In this document: positions 56,868 through 64,000 of the stretch, piece by piece
Layout: each line of letters begins with the position of its first letter
Numbering within the stretch: position 1 is the stretch's first letter
Assembly: GCF_014851815.1 (NCBI RefSeq)
Contig: NZ_JACVAJ010000001.1
Coordinates: 1,920,835 to 1,984,834 of the forward strand
Source of the DNA: Pseudoxanthomonas sp. PXM01
GTDB lineage: Bacteria; Pseudomonadota; Gammaproteobacteria; Xanthomonadales; Xanthomonadaceae
DNA length: 64,000 bases
Direction of reading: 5' to 3'
Notes under the pieces: model-generated
Databases searched by the model: none
Seen by the model: only the letters and a program-made list of their open reading frames with translations
What the model was told of the DNA's origin: nothing
Made by a program: the position numbers and the translations under genes

Positions 56868-57353
56868 GTTGCCGACCCGGCACGCCGGGCGCAGCGCCCG
56901 ATCCATTGCGTTCGGCGCGCGGCAGGTCGCGTTACCGACGCGACACGCGGCGTTCGAAACGCAGCGCGCGAGGTTGTCCTGCCCGGTGTTCCGCGTTCCG
57001 AACGCGGAGCGCCGGGTTGTCGAACGCGGTGCGCGAGACGATGGACGCGGAGCACCGCGTTCTGGACGCGATGTTCCGGGTGGCCGACGGGGTGGACCGC
57101 GTTCCGGACGCGGCATGCGGAGGCGCGGACGTGGCGTTTCGCGTTGCCCTGCGTCGCGTGCGGGGTTCGCAGCGCGGCCCGTCGGGTGGCGGACGCGGTG
57201 CACGGCGTCGTTAGCGCGGCGCTCCGCGTCGCGGACGCGGGGCATCGCGTTCGCGCCCCCGCGTTCCGCCGGGGCGACGCGATACGTGCCCGGGCCGACG
57301 GGGCGTGCGGTGCCGGGGACGCGTGCTGCGGGGCCGCACACGCAACGGGCCGC
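56868..57353. repeat. Degenerate 21-22 bp tandem repeat array, about 23 units
   Basis: From 56868, successive units begin GTT or GTC/GTG and share the core GGACGCGG..GC..CGC, for example the units at 57059-57079, 57101-57121 and 57228-57248. Most are exactly 21 bp; three (starting 56973, 57016 and 57164) are 22 bp. The region gives long open frames on both strands with apparent heptad repeats, but the 22-bp units shift the frame, so it is not a credible protein gene. The rest of the gap (56700-56867) holds nothing recognisable. Confidence 0.8.
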
Positions 57354-57374
57354 GCGGTTGCCCGCGCGGCCCGT
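57345..57374. terminator. 13-bp perfect stem-loop after sppA
   Basis: ACGGGCCGCGCGG pairs exactly with CCGCGCGGCCCGT across loop TTGC. It lies 24 bp past the sppA stop on the leftward strand and directly borders the tandem repeats. No T-run follows, so termination would rely on stem strength. Confidence 0.6.
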
Positions 57375-57397
57375 CGGTCAAACAGCGGTGATGCGGC

Positions 57398-59305
57398 TCA
57401 GAACCCGCAGAAGCAGTACGCCAGGCTCTTCACCGGGGCGCCGTTGCGGTCGTTCACGGCCTCGTCTACGAAGCGCAGCTGCGCTTCCATCTCCGGCAGG
57501 CTGCGCGCGAGCAGCGCGCGGGCGAAGTCGGAATCCTTCAGCCAGGCCGCACCGAGGCGGCTGCCGGCGAAGCCACCCATGAACTGCGAGAACGGCGAGG
57601 ACATCTTCTCGATGTAGCGCACGCGATAGGCATCGGCGTCGCCCAGCTTGGCACGCTTGGCAGCATCGGCCACCGCGGCATCGAAGCCGGCGAGTTCATC
57701 GACCAGACCACGCTCCTTCGCCTGCGCACCGCTCCACACGCGACCGCGGGCGACGGCGTCGACGTCCTCGACCGGCTTCTTGCGCGCCTCGGCGACCTTG
57801 CCGGTGAAGTCGGCGTAGCCCTTGTCGATGACCGACTGGATCACCTGGCCCACGGCCGGGTCCAGCGGACGGGTGATGTCGAAGGCGCCGGCGAAGCGGG
57901 TGGTGCCCACGCCGTCGGTGCGCACGCCGATCTTCTCCAGCGTACGCGGCAGGGTGGGGATCACGCCGAAGATGCCGATGGAACCGGTGATCGTGGACGG
58001 ATCGGCATAGATGCGGTCGGCATTCATGCTGATCCAGTAACCGCCGGAGGCGGCCAGGTCGCCCATCGAGACGACCACCGGCTTGCCGGCCTTCTTCAGC
58101 GCGGCCACTTCGCGGCGGATCTGCTCGGAGGCGTACACGCCGCCGCCGGGCGAATCCACACGCAGCACCACGGCCTTCACGTCGTCGTCGTCGCGCGCCT
58201 CGCGCAGCAGCGCCGAGGTGGACAGGCCACCGATGCGGCCGGCCGGCTGGTCGCCGTCGGTGATCTCGCCTTCGGCCACGACCACGGCGATCTGCGGACG
58301 CTTGTCGAGCGGATTCTTCTTGGCGTCGACCTGGGTCAGGTAGCCGGTCAGGCCGATGGCGCGGAAGCCGGTCTCGGAATCCTCGTCGGCCACGCCGCGC
58401 TCGATCAGCAGGTTCTCGACTTCTTCCTGCGTCTTCAGGCCGTCCACCAGCTTCTGCTGCAGGGCGTACTTGGCCAGGTCGCCACCGGCGGCGGCGATGC
58501 CTTCGGGCAGCGTGTCGATGCCGGCGGCCAACGCTTCCGGCGTGGTCTTGCGGACCTTCGCGATGTCGGCCAGCAGGCGCTGCCACACATCGTTCATCCA
58601 GAACAGGTCAGCTTCCTTGGCCTCCTTGGACGCGGCATCCAGCACGTAGGGTTCGGCGGCGGACTTGTATTCGCCCACCTTGAACAGGTGCACGTCCACG
58701 CCCAGCTTTTCCTGCAGACCCTGGCGGTAGTACTGGCGGTAACGGCCCAGGCCCTCGAGCATCAGGCTGCCCATCGGATCCAGGTAGACCTCGTCGGCCT
58801 GCGCGGCCAGCAGGTACTGGGTCTGGCTGATGTTCTCGCCGAAGGCGACGATCTGCTTGCCCGATGCGCGGAACTTGGCCAGCGCCGCGGCGACTTCACG
58901 CAGCGAGGCGTAGCCGGTGGGCTGCAGCTGGTCCACGCGCAGCAGCATGCGTTCGATCTTCTCGTCCTTCTGCGCCGCGTCGATGGCGCGCAGCAGGTCG
59001 CGCAACTGCACCTCCTCCCCGCTCTTGTCGCCCAGCGCCTTGGCCAGCGCGCGCGTGGCGGGATCGGAGGTGAACTGCTCCACCAGGCGGCCTTCCGGCG
59101 CCAGCACGAAGGTGGTGCGTTCCATCAGCGGCTTCACCCCGCCACTGCCGGCGGCGATGACGAAGACGATGAAGAGCAGGAACAGCAACCCGAAGAAGAT
59201 CAGGTTGAGGACCAGCTTGCGGGTGAAGTTCATCACGTCCCACAGGCCGACGAAGAAGGCGACGACCGGGCTGCGGCGGGGGGCGGCGGGTGCGACTTGG
59301 CTCAT
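57398..59305 (-). CDS. sppA: Signal peptide peptidase SppA, 67K type
   Basis: 635 residues, the long two-domain form. The membrane anchor (LVLNLIFFGLLFLLFIVFVI) precedes tandem S49 domains. The second contains VLRVDSPGGGVYASEQIRRE and the catalytic serine in SMGDLAASGGYWISMNADRI; the first supplies the lysine of the catalytic dyad, as in E. coli SppA. It degrades signal peptides left in the inner membrane. Downstream are a stem-loop and the tandem repeats. Confidence 0.94.
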   Translation of the reverse strand: MSQVAPAAPRRSPVVAFFVGLWDVMNFTRKLVLNLIFFGLLFLLFIVFVIAAGSGGVKPLMERTTFVLAPEGRLVEQFTSDPATRALAKALGDKSGEEVQLRDLLRAIDAAQKDEKIERMLLRVDQLQPTGYASLREVAAALAKFRASGKQIVAFGENISQTQYLLAAQADEVYLDPMGSLMLEGLGRYRQYYRQGLQEKLGVDVHLFKVGEYKSAAEPYVLDAASKEAKEADLFWMNDVWQRLLADIAKVRKTTPEALAAGIDTLPEGIAAAGGDLAKYALQQKLVDGLKTQEEVENLLIERGVADEDSETGFRAIGLTGYLTQVDAKKNPLDKRPQIAVVVAEGEITDGDQPAGRIGGLSTSALLREARDDDDVKAVVLRVDSPGGGVYASEQIRREVAALKKAGKPVVVSMGDLAASGGYWISMNADRIYADPSTITGSIGIFGVIPTLPRTLEKIGVRTDGVGTTRFAGAFDITRPLDPAVGQVIQSVIDKGYADFTGKVAEARKKPVEDVDAVARGRVWSGAQAKERGLVDELAGFDAAVADAAKRAKLGDADAYRVRYIEKMSSPFSQFMGGFAGSRLGAAWLKDSDFARALLARSLPEMEAQLRFVDEAVNDRNGAPVKSLAYCFCGF

Positions 59306-59354
59306 GGAAAACTCCGGGAAACTGGGGTCACTGTAGCGTGCGCGTGTGAGGCTT

Positions 59355-60746
59355 TCATGTTCCGTTGGTCACCGTGCCTGCGGACGGGGCCACGGCCGGC
59401 CAGCGCCTGCTGCTGCGCTCGAAGCGCCAGCCCAGCAGCACGGCCGCGGCGGTCAGGCCCACGATCAGGCCCAGCCACATGCCCTGCGGGCCCCAACCGA
59501 GCCCCAGGCCCAGCCCGGCGCCCAGCGGCATGCCCAGACCCCAGTAGGCAGCCACGGCCAGCCACATGGGCACGCGGGTGTCCTTCAGCCCGCGCAGCGC
59601 GCCGGCCGACAGCACCTGGATGCCGTCGGGGAACTGGAACGCGGCGGCGAACAGCAGCAGCGTGCCGGCCAGCGCGGCCACCGCCAGGTCATCGGTGTAC
59701 AGCGACACCACCAGGTCGTGGCCCAGCAGCAGGAACAGCGCGGAGATCGCCTGCGTCGCCAGCACGATGACGTAGCCGGCGTGCGCGGCGCGGCGGATGC
59801 CCATCGTGTTGCCCGCGCCGACCGCATGACCCACGCGCACGGTGGTGGCCTCGGCCACGCCCATCGGGATCATGAAGCACAGCGCCGACACATTGATGGC
59901 GATCTGGTGCGCGGCTGCCGGTATGGCGCCCAGGCGCGCGATCAGCAGCGCGGTGACGATGAAGAGGCTGCCTTCCATCAGCACGGTGATGCCGATCGGC
60001 AGGCCGGTGCGCAGCAGCTGCATGATCGGCGCGCGGCGCGGCGGCTCGAAGTGCGCGAACAGCTGCAGGTCAGCGAAGCGGCGCGCACGCGTCAGGTAGA
60101 TCGCGAACGCGATCGCCTGCATCCACATCGTCAGCGCCGACGCGATGCCGAGACCTCCGGCTCCCATCTCGGGGAAACCGAACTTGCCGAACGCCAGCAC
60201 GTAGCCCACCGGCGCCAGCACCAGCAGGCCGCCGAAGCCCAGGATCATGGTCGGCAGCGTCCAGTGCGTGCCCTCGCTGAGGTAACGCATGCAGAAGTAG
60301 AACGTCAGCGCCGGCACGCCCCAGCGGATCCCGTGCAGGAAGGCGGTGGCGCCGGGAATGATGTCCGGCGCGATGCCGAACGCGGCCAGCGCGTACGGCG
60401 CCACGCTGAGGAAGGCGAACATCAGCAGGCCCAGGCCCAGCGACAGCCACAGCGCCTGGCGGAACAGCGGGGCGATCTCGCTGCGGCGGTTGGCGCCATC
60501 GAGCTGCGAGACCGAGGCGGTCAGCGAGATCAGCGTGCCGATCGGCACCATCATCGGCAGCCACAGCAGGGCGGTGCCCACGGTCACGGCCGCCAGCGTG
60601 GCGGTGGCGTGGTGGCCGGCGATGACGTTGTCGACGAAGCCGATCAGGCCCGTGGAGACATGGCCCAGTACCAGGGGCAGGGCGAGCGTGCCCGTGGCGC
60701 GCACTTCCTGGCCGAAGCGCGGGGTCGGGGAGGGGGAGACGGACAT
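59355..60746 (-). CDS. MATE-family multidrug efflux protein (NorM-like)
   Basis: 463 residues from the ATG at 60746. Twelve membrane segments are evident, arranged as two similar halves starting around LALPLVLGHVSTGLIGFVDN and RTGLPIGITVLMEGSLFIVT. ATVRVGHAVGAGN and GIASALTMW are typical MATE helices. It exports cationic compounds using a sodium or proton gradient. The open frame that extends antisense over the next gene is an artefact. It lies 49 bp downstream of sppA's start. Confidence 0.93.
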   Translation of the reverse strand: MSVSPSPTPRFGQEVRATGTLALPLVLGHVSTGLIGFVDNVIAGHHATATLAAVTVGTALLWLPMMVPIGTLISLTASVSQLDGANRRSEIAPLFRQALWLSLGLGLLMFAFLSVAPYALAAFGIAPDIIPGATAFLHGIRWGVPALTFYFCMRYLSEGTHWTLPTMILGFGGLLVLAPVGYVLAFGKFGFPEMGAGGLGIASALTMWMQAIAFAIYLTRARRFADLQLFAHFEPPRRAPIMQLLRTGLPIGITVLMEGSLFIVTALLIARLGAIPAAAHQIAINVSALCFMIPMGVAEATTVRVGHAVGAGNTMGIRRAAHAGYVIVLATQAISALFLLLGHDLVVSLYTDDLAVAALAGTLLLFAAAFQFPDGIQVLSAGALRGLKDTRVPMWLAVAAYWGLGMPLGAGLGLGLGWGPQGMWLGLIVGLTAAAVLLGWRFERSSRRWPAVAPSAGTVTNGT

Positions 60747-60848
60747 GAGGATCAACCGCCGGACTGCGGTCGCGCGGAGTCGCGCTGGCACCGGGTCACG
60801 GGAGGCCGGTATCTTACCCGCTCGCCCGCCGCGCCACCCGAACGCCCC

Positions 60849-62066
60849 ATGACCCCATCGCACGATGCCGACGCCGTGCACGCCAGTGCGTGCGACAACT
60901 GCAAGACGCCGCTGCAGGGAGGCTACTGCCACGTGTGCGGGCAGAACGCGCACAACCCGCTGCGCAGCTTCGGGCATGCGGTGGAAGAGGTGTTCGAATC
61001 GTTCTGGCACCTGGACGGGCGCATCTTCCGCACCCTGCGCACGCTGCTGTCGCCCGGCAAGCTGGCCAACGCCTACCTGGCTGGCCACCGCGCGCCGTTC
61101 GTGGCGCCACTGCGGCTGTTCGTGATCCTCAGCGTGCTGACGTTCTTCGTGGCCAAGCTGACCCTGCACTTCGAGGAAGTGAGGTTGCCGAACCCGCCGG
61201 CGACGGCCGACGGCAAGACCAACCTGGTCGCTCCGCCGGACGAATCGGGCATCAGCTTCTCGAAGCAGACGACCGTCGACGCGGTCATCAAGGAGCGCGA
61301 CAAGACGCTGGATGGACTGGTCTCGGCACGCGCGGGCATCCCTCGCGGCCTGGGCTTCGTGCGCAAGCCGATCGAAGAGAACATCTACGCCACCCAGCGG
61401 CTGGCGCGCGAGCGGATCATGCAGTTGCAGCCGGATCATCCGTCGCTGGCGCAGCCCGATCGCTTCCCTGTCGGCGCACCACTGCCCGAAATCCCCATGC
61501 GCGCGCTGATCACCATCGACGGCAAGCCGTTCGATGCCGAGACCAACCCGGTGCGCGTGGGCTGGCTGCCCGACTTCGCCAATCGCTGGTTCAACAGGAA
61601 GCTGGCGCGGGCGGAAGAGAACGTGCCGCGCGTGGCGCAGGATCCGGATTACTTCTTCACGCGCCTGATCGGCTCGGTGCCGTCGGCCCTGTTCGTGCTG
61701 GTGCCGGTGTTCGCGCTGCTGCTGAAGCTGGCGTACATCGGAACACGGCGCGTCTACCTGGAACACCTGGTGGTGGCGTTGTACAGCCACGCCTACCTGT
61801 GCCTGTGCGTCCTGGCGCTCTGCCTGACCCAGGCGTTCGGCAGCCTGGTCACGGCCGACAGTTACTGGTGGAAGATCCCCTACTGGACGGTGCTGACCGC
61901 GATCCTGGTGTGGATGCCGATCTACCTGCTGAAGATGCAGCAGCGCGTGTACCAGCAGCACCGCATCGTCACCCTGCTCAAGTTCTCGATGCTCGGCGCG
62001 CTGTACTTCATGATGCTGGTGACGGCGCTGATCTTCCTGACGCTGACAACGTGGGTGAACGCGTAA
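60849..62066 (+). CDS. DUF3667-like membrane protein with zinc ribbon
   Basis: 405 residues from the ATG at 60849. The N-terminus holds a four-cysteine zinc ribbon: CDNCKTPLQGGYCHVCGQ, followed by AEEVFESFWHLDGR-like sequence and LSPGKLANAYLAGHRAPFVA, the DUF3667 signature. Five to six membrane segments follow, with a long soluble loop between the first and the last four. Function unknown; such proteins are common in the family. Divergent from the MATE gene. Confidence 0.8.
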   Translation: MTPSHDADAVHASACDNCKTPLQGGYCHVCGQNAHNPLRSFGHAVEEVFESFWHLDGRIFRTLRTLLSPGKLANAYLAGHRAPFVAPLRLFVILSVLTFFVAKLTLHFEEVRLPNPPATADGKTNLVAPPDESGISFSKQTTVDAVIKERDKTLDGLVSARAGIPRGLGFVRKPIEENIYATQRLARERIMQLQPDHPSLAQPDRFPVGAPLPEIPMRALITIDGKPFDAETNPVRVGWLPDFANRWFNRKLARAEENVPRVAQDPDYFFTRLIGSVPSALFVLVPVFALLLKLAYIGTRRVYLEHLVVALYSHAYLCLCVLALCLTQAFGSLVTADSYWWKIPYWTVLTAILVWMPIYLLKMQQRVYQQHRIVTLLKFSMLGALYFMMLVTALIFLTLTTWVNA

Positions 62067-62082
62067 GCAGGGAGGAATACAG

Positions 62083-62589
62083 GTGAAGAATCCCGCACGT
62101 CTGCTGTTGTGCTGCGCGCTGTGCATCCCGACGCTATCGAGCGCATGTGAGCCGACCGCTGCCCAGGCAGAGGACTACTGGCAGCGCAGCCGCGAGAATG
62201 AGGAAGCCCACGTCGGCCGCCTCGCTCGGACAGCGGACCAGATATTCACCGGCACGGTCGTCGACGTCACCGACCTGCCCGACGGGCCGCATGCTCAATT
62301 GGCACACATCAGTGTGGAGGCCGTACTCAAGGGCCATCCGGACGACGTCACGAGCGCCAGGATGTATCTGCGCGTCAATCCAGCGCGCGACAACCCCTCG
62401 CTCGACCAGAGCCGATCCTGCGACGAAGCCCGCGATCCAACGCGAGACGAGCCCTACGTGGTGAAGACCTACCGGTATCTCTACTACGTCAAGGACGGCG
62501 TCCTGCTGCGCGCCAATGCATTTCCCATCGGCCCACCGCCGCTGCAGCCGGAAGCCGAGATGGAATTGCTCAGGCAAGCAGGCCTCTAG
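62083..62589 (+). CDS. Secreted hypothetical protein
   Basis: 168 residues from a GTG at 62083 with AGGAGG-like GGGAGGAA upstream. A signal peptide is present (ARLLLCCALCIPTLSSACEP), perhaps with a lipobox cysteine. The mature part has a beta-rich middle (QIFTGTVVDVTDLPDGPHAQ, ISVEAVLKGHPDD), resembling proteins that carry a 'FxGxVhxh...VExhhKG' pattern seen in secreted copper/serine-type repeats. It lies 16 bp after the membrane-protein gene. Function unknown. Confidence 0.6.
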   Translation: MKNPARLLLCCALCIPTLSSACEPTAAQAEDYWQRSRENEEAHVGRLARTADQIFTGTVVDVTDLPDGPHAQLAHISVEAVLKGHPDDVTSARMYLRVNPARDNPSLDQSRSCDEARDPTRDEPYVVKTYRYLYYVKDGVLLRANAFPIGPPPLQPEAEMELLRQAGL

Positions 62590-62640
62590 CCTAGTCCCGC
62601 CGCCTGACCACGCATCCGCGCTGATACCAACCGCTGGCGC

Positions 62641-63237
62641 CTAGCGATCCCGCCGCTGCCGCAGCCACGCGCGGCGCTGGGCCTCGGGCACGGCGAGCAG
62701 CTCGCGACGGAATGCGTCGCGATCCTGCGGCGGCAGGCGCTGCGCCAGCGCCGCAAGGTCGTCGCGCTGTTCCGCGTCCAGCCGGCGCAGCAACGCCAGC
62801 AGGCTATCGCGCTCGGCGGACGGCACGAAGGCGAACAGCGGCTGCAGGCGCGGCCAGTCCGCGCCGAGTTCCGGCCCCAATCGCCAGCCTTGCCGCTGCA
62901 TGCCATCCAGCACGCTGAACTGCGTACGCAGCGCGGCCTGGTGTTCCGGCGGCAGCGCGGCGATCTCGCTGGCGGCCGCGCGCAGGCGCGCACGCTGTAT
63001 CTCGTCCAGCGCGCGCCACGCCGCATAGCGCGCGCGCCGGTCCTCGCGTTCCTGCCGCGGCAAGGCATCCCAGGCCACGCGGCGTTGCTGCCAGTCCGCC
63101 TGCGCCGCCGGCGACATCGCCGCCCAGCGGGCCGCATCCGCGGTGTCCTGCGCGGACGAGGCCGCGATACCCATCGCGATGGCGATGACGGCGAGCGCGC
63201 CGGCGGCGACGCGACGCCGGCGGTCAGCGGTCCGCAT
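62641..63237 (-). CDS. DUF3106-like exported protein
   Basis: 198 residues from the ATG at 63237. An N-terminal signal (VAAGALAVIAIAMGIAASS) precedes a helix-rich domain with repeated 'MSPAAQADWQQRRVAWDALP' and LPRQEREDRRARYAAWRAL-type segments and very many Arg, Ala and Gln residues, typical of DUF3106. In Xanthomonadaceae it usually follows an ECF-sigma-linked membrane gene, as here. Its start overlaps the end of that gene by 14 bp. Function unknown. Confidence 0.75.
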   Translation of the reverse strand: MRTADRRRRVAAGALAVIAIAMGIAASSAQDTADAARWAAMSPAAQADWQQRRVAWDALPRQEREDRRARYAAWRALDEIQRARLRAAASEIAALPPEHQAALRTQFSVLDGMQRQGWRLGPELGADWPRLQPLFAFVPSAERDSLLALLRRLDAEQRDDLAALAQRLPPQDRDAFRRELLAVPEAQRRAWLRQRRDR

Positions 63238-63983
63238 CGGGGGCTCCTGCATCCGCATCGGAGGTCGACACCGCGGTCGCCGGCGTCGCACCGGCACCGG
63301 CGACGTACCAGGCCAGGAAATCCGCTTCGCGCGCTCGCGCCTCGTCATCGGCATCCGCCAGCAGCGCGAAATCGGCGTGCGCGTCGGCAGCGATGACGTC
63401 ATCCGCCCGCACGGCGGGGGCGTCTGCGGCAGGTAATGCGGCGGTCGTTATCTCCGGATCGGGCGGCAGCGCTACCACGCCGTCCTCTTCGATGGATGCC
63501 GGTGCCTGCGCCGATGGCGGCGCCAGCTGGGCCTGGCCGCGCCACCACCACAGTCCAGCGCCCACGGCCGCCAGCAGCAGGACCACGGCCAGCACGATCC
63601 ACGGCCAGCGCCGGGGGGCCGGGGTCGCGGCGAACGTGGGCGTCTTGACCGAAGGCGGCTGGCGGGTGCCGGCGAGGGCGTCCTCGCGCAGGCGCGCGAG
63701 CTTGGCCAGGCGGTCGGCGGGCAGTTCGCGCAGGTGGTGCTGGATGGCGTCGGCCAGCGCACGCCAGGCACCGGCATCCGGATGTCCCAGCGCATCGCGC
63801 GGGCAGGCGCGGGCCAGGGCGTCGCGGTAGGCCGCACCGTCGAGCCCAAGGGCGTCGGCCGCTTCGGCCTCCTGCAGCCCGCCGGCAAGGCGCAACAGCA
63901 GCGCCGCCCGGTCGGCCGTGGCAGGTCGGAATCAACGTCGAGATGACGTGCTCCAGATAGGTCTCGAACTCTTCCGAGGTCAT
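63224..63983 (-). pseudogene. Membrane protein gene with an apparent 1-base insertion (right edge)
   Basis: From the ATG at 63983 the protein begins MTSEEFETYLEHVISTLIPT, then loses its frame. The +1 frame continues with ADRAALLLRLAGGLQEAEAA and runs on, well formed, to 63224 with one membrane helix (WIVLAVVLLLAAVGAGLWWW). The joined protein, of about 250 residues, looks like the sigma-associated membrane proteins found upstream of DUF3106 genes. An extra T near 63932 (in CGACCTGCCACGG read leftward) explains the break. It is either a true frameshift or a sequencing error. Confidence 0.65.
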
Positions 63984-64000
63984 GCGCGGCTGCTGCAACT

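Noticed and set aside
56868..57353. CRISPR array
   Set aside because: Units abut without unique spacers and are degenerate; no cas genes are present.
56448..57617. Arginine-rich open frames over the 21-bp repeats
   Set aside because: The 22-bp units shift the reading frame, no start has a ribosome-binding site, and composition follows the repeat rather than a protein.
59346..62126. Long open frames reading through both the MATE and DUF3667 genes on either strand
   Set aside because: They are antisense extensions of the true genes. Only the parts with membrane helices and the zinc ribbon are believable.

Overview
The window is a chromosomal stretch of a high-GC gammaproteobacterium, most likely Xanthomonadaceae (Pseudoxanthomonas, Stenotrophomonas or Lysobacter-like). 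The grounds are gene content and protein style: an rpoD with a long acidic insert; a periplasmic-glucan pair ending in a tRNA; the block rsmB-fmt-def / lysM-dprA-smg-topA-tsaC; and a TopA without zinc fingers but with a lysine/alanine-rich tail. The genus is an inference. No phage, insertion sequence, CRISPR array or plasmid function was seen.

Layout. 1-3.8 kb: end of an AraC-type regulator, a cupin membrane protein, a secreted protein of unknown function and an S41-type peptidase. 3.8-11.4 kb: a stress-flavoured region with an orphan OmpR-type response regulator, a YdaD-like dehydrogenase with a basic N-terminal tail, a UbiB/ABC1 kinase, a large KatE-type catalase that also has a basic N-terminal tail, and several tiny proteins. 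11.5-17.3 kb: a four-gene operon (exonuclease, ATP-dependent DNA ligase, Lhr-type helicase, PdeM phosphoesterase) forming the ligase-associated DNA repair cassette. 17.4-21 kb: tRNA-Ile(CAU), opgH and opgD for periplasmic glucans; the opgH reading frame ends inside the tRNA. 21.1-23.5 kb: rpoD and dtd.

23.6-37.1 kb is an envelope region: a lipid A acyltransferase, a Sel1-repeat protein, two bacterial-PH membrane proteins, then glycosyltransferases of families 2, 9 and 4-like, a CDP-glycerol glycerophosphotransferase-like enzyme and an O-antigen ligase. Together they look like an LPS core and glycan assembly set. The two GT-B genes in the middle appear less GC-rich than their surroundings.

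37.3-49.1 kb is conserved translation and DNA housekeeping (rsmB, fmt, def, lysM protein, dprA, smg, topA, tsaC), interrupted by three consecutive GYF_2-domain membrane proteins, one fused to a pilin-like domain and two to RDD domains. 49.1-55.6 kb holds small secreted or membrane proteins, a DJ-1/PfpI protein, a metallophosphatase and a dehydrogenase. 55.7-57.4 kb has a ParD-like gene overlapping a methionine aminopeptidase, a palindromic operator candidate, and about 490 bp of degenerate 21-22 bp tandem repeats. 57.4-64 kb has sppA, a MATE exporter, a DUF3667 membrane protein, a secreted protein, a DUF3106 protein and a gene that appears frameshifted at the right edge.

The best candidates for something new are the GYF/pilin/RDD trio, the ParD-like/Map operon with its palindrome, the 21-bp repeat array beside it, and the opgH-tRNA overlap. 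Start codons were chosen by eye from ribosome-binding sites and family starts.
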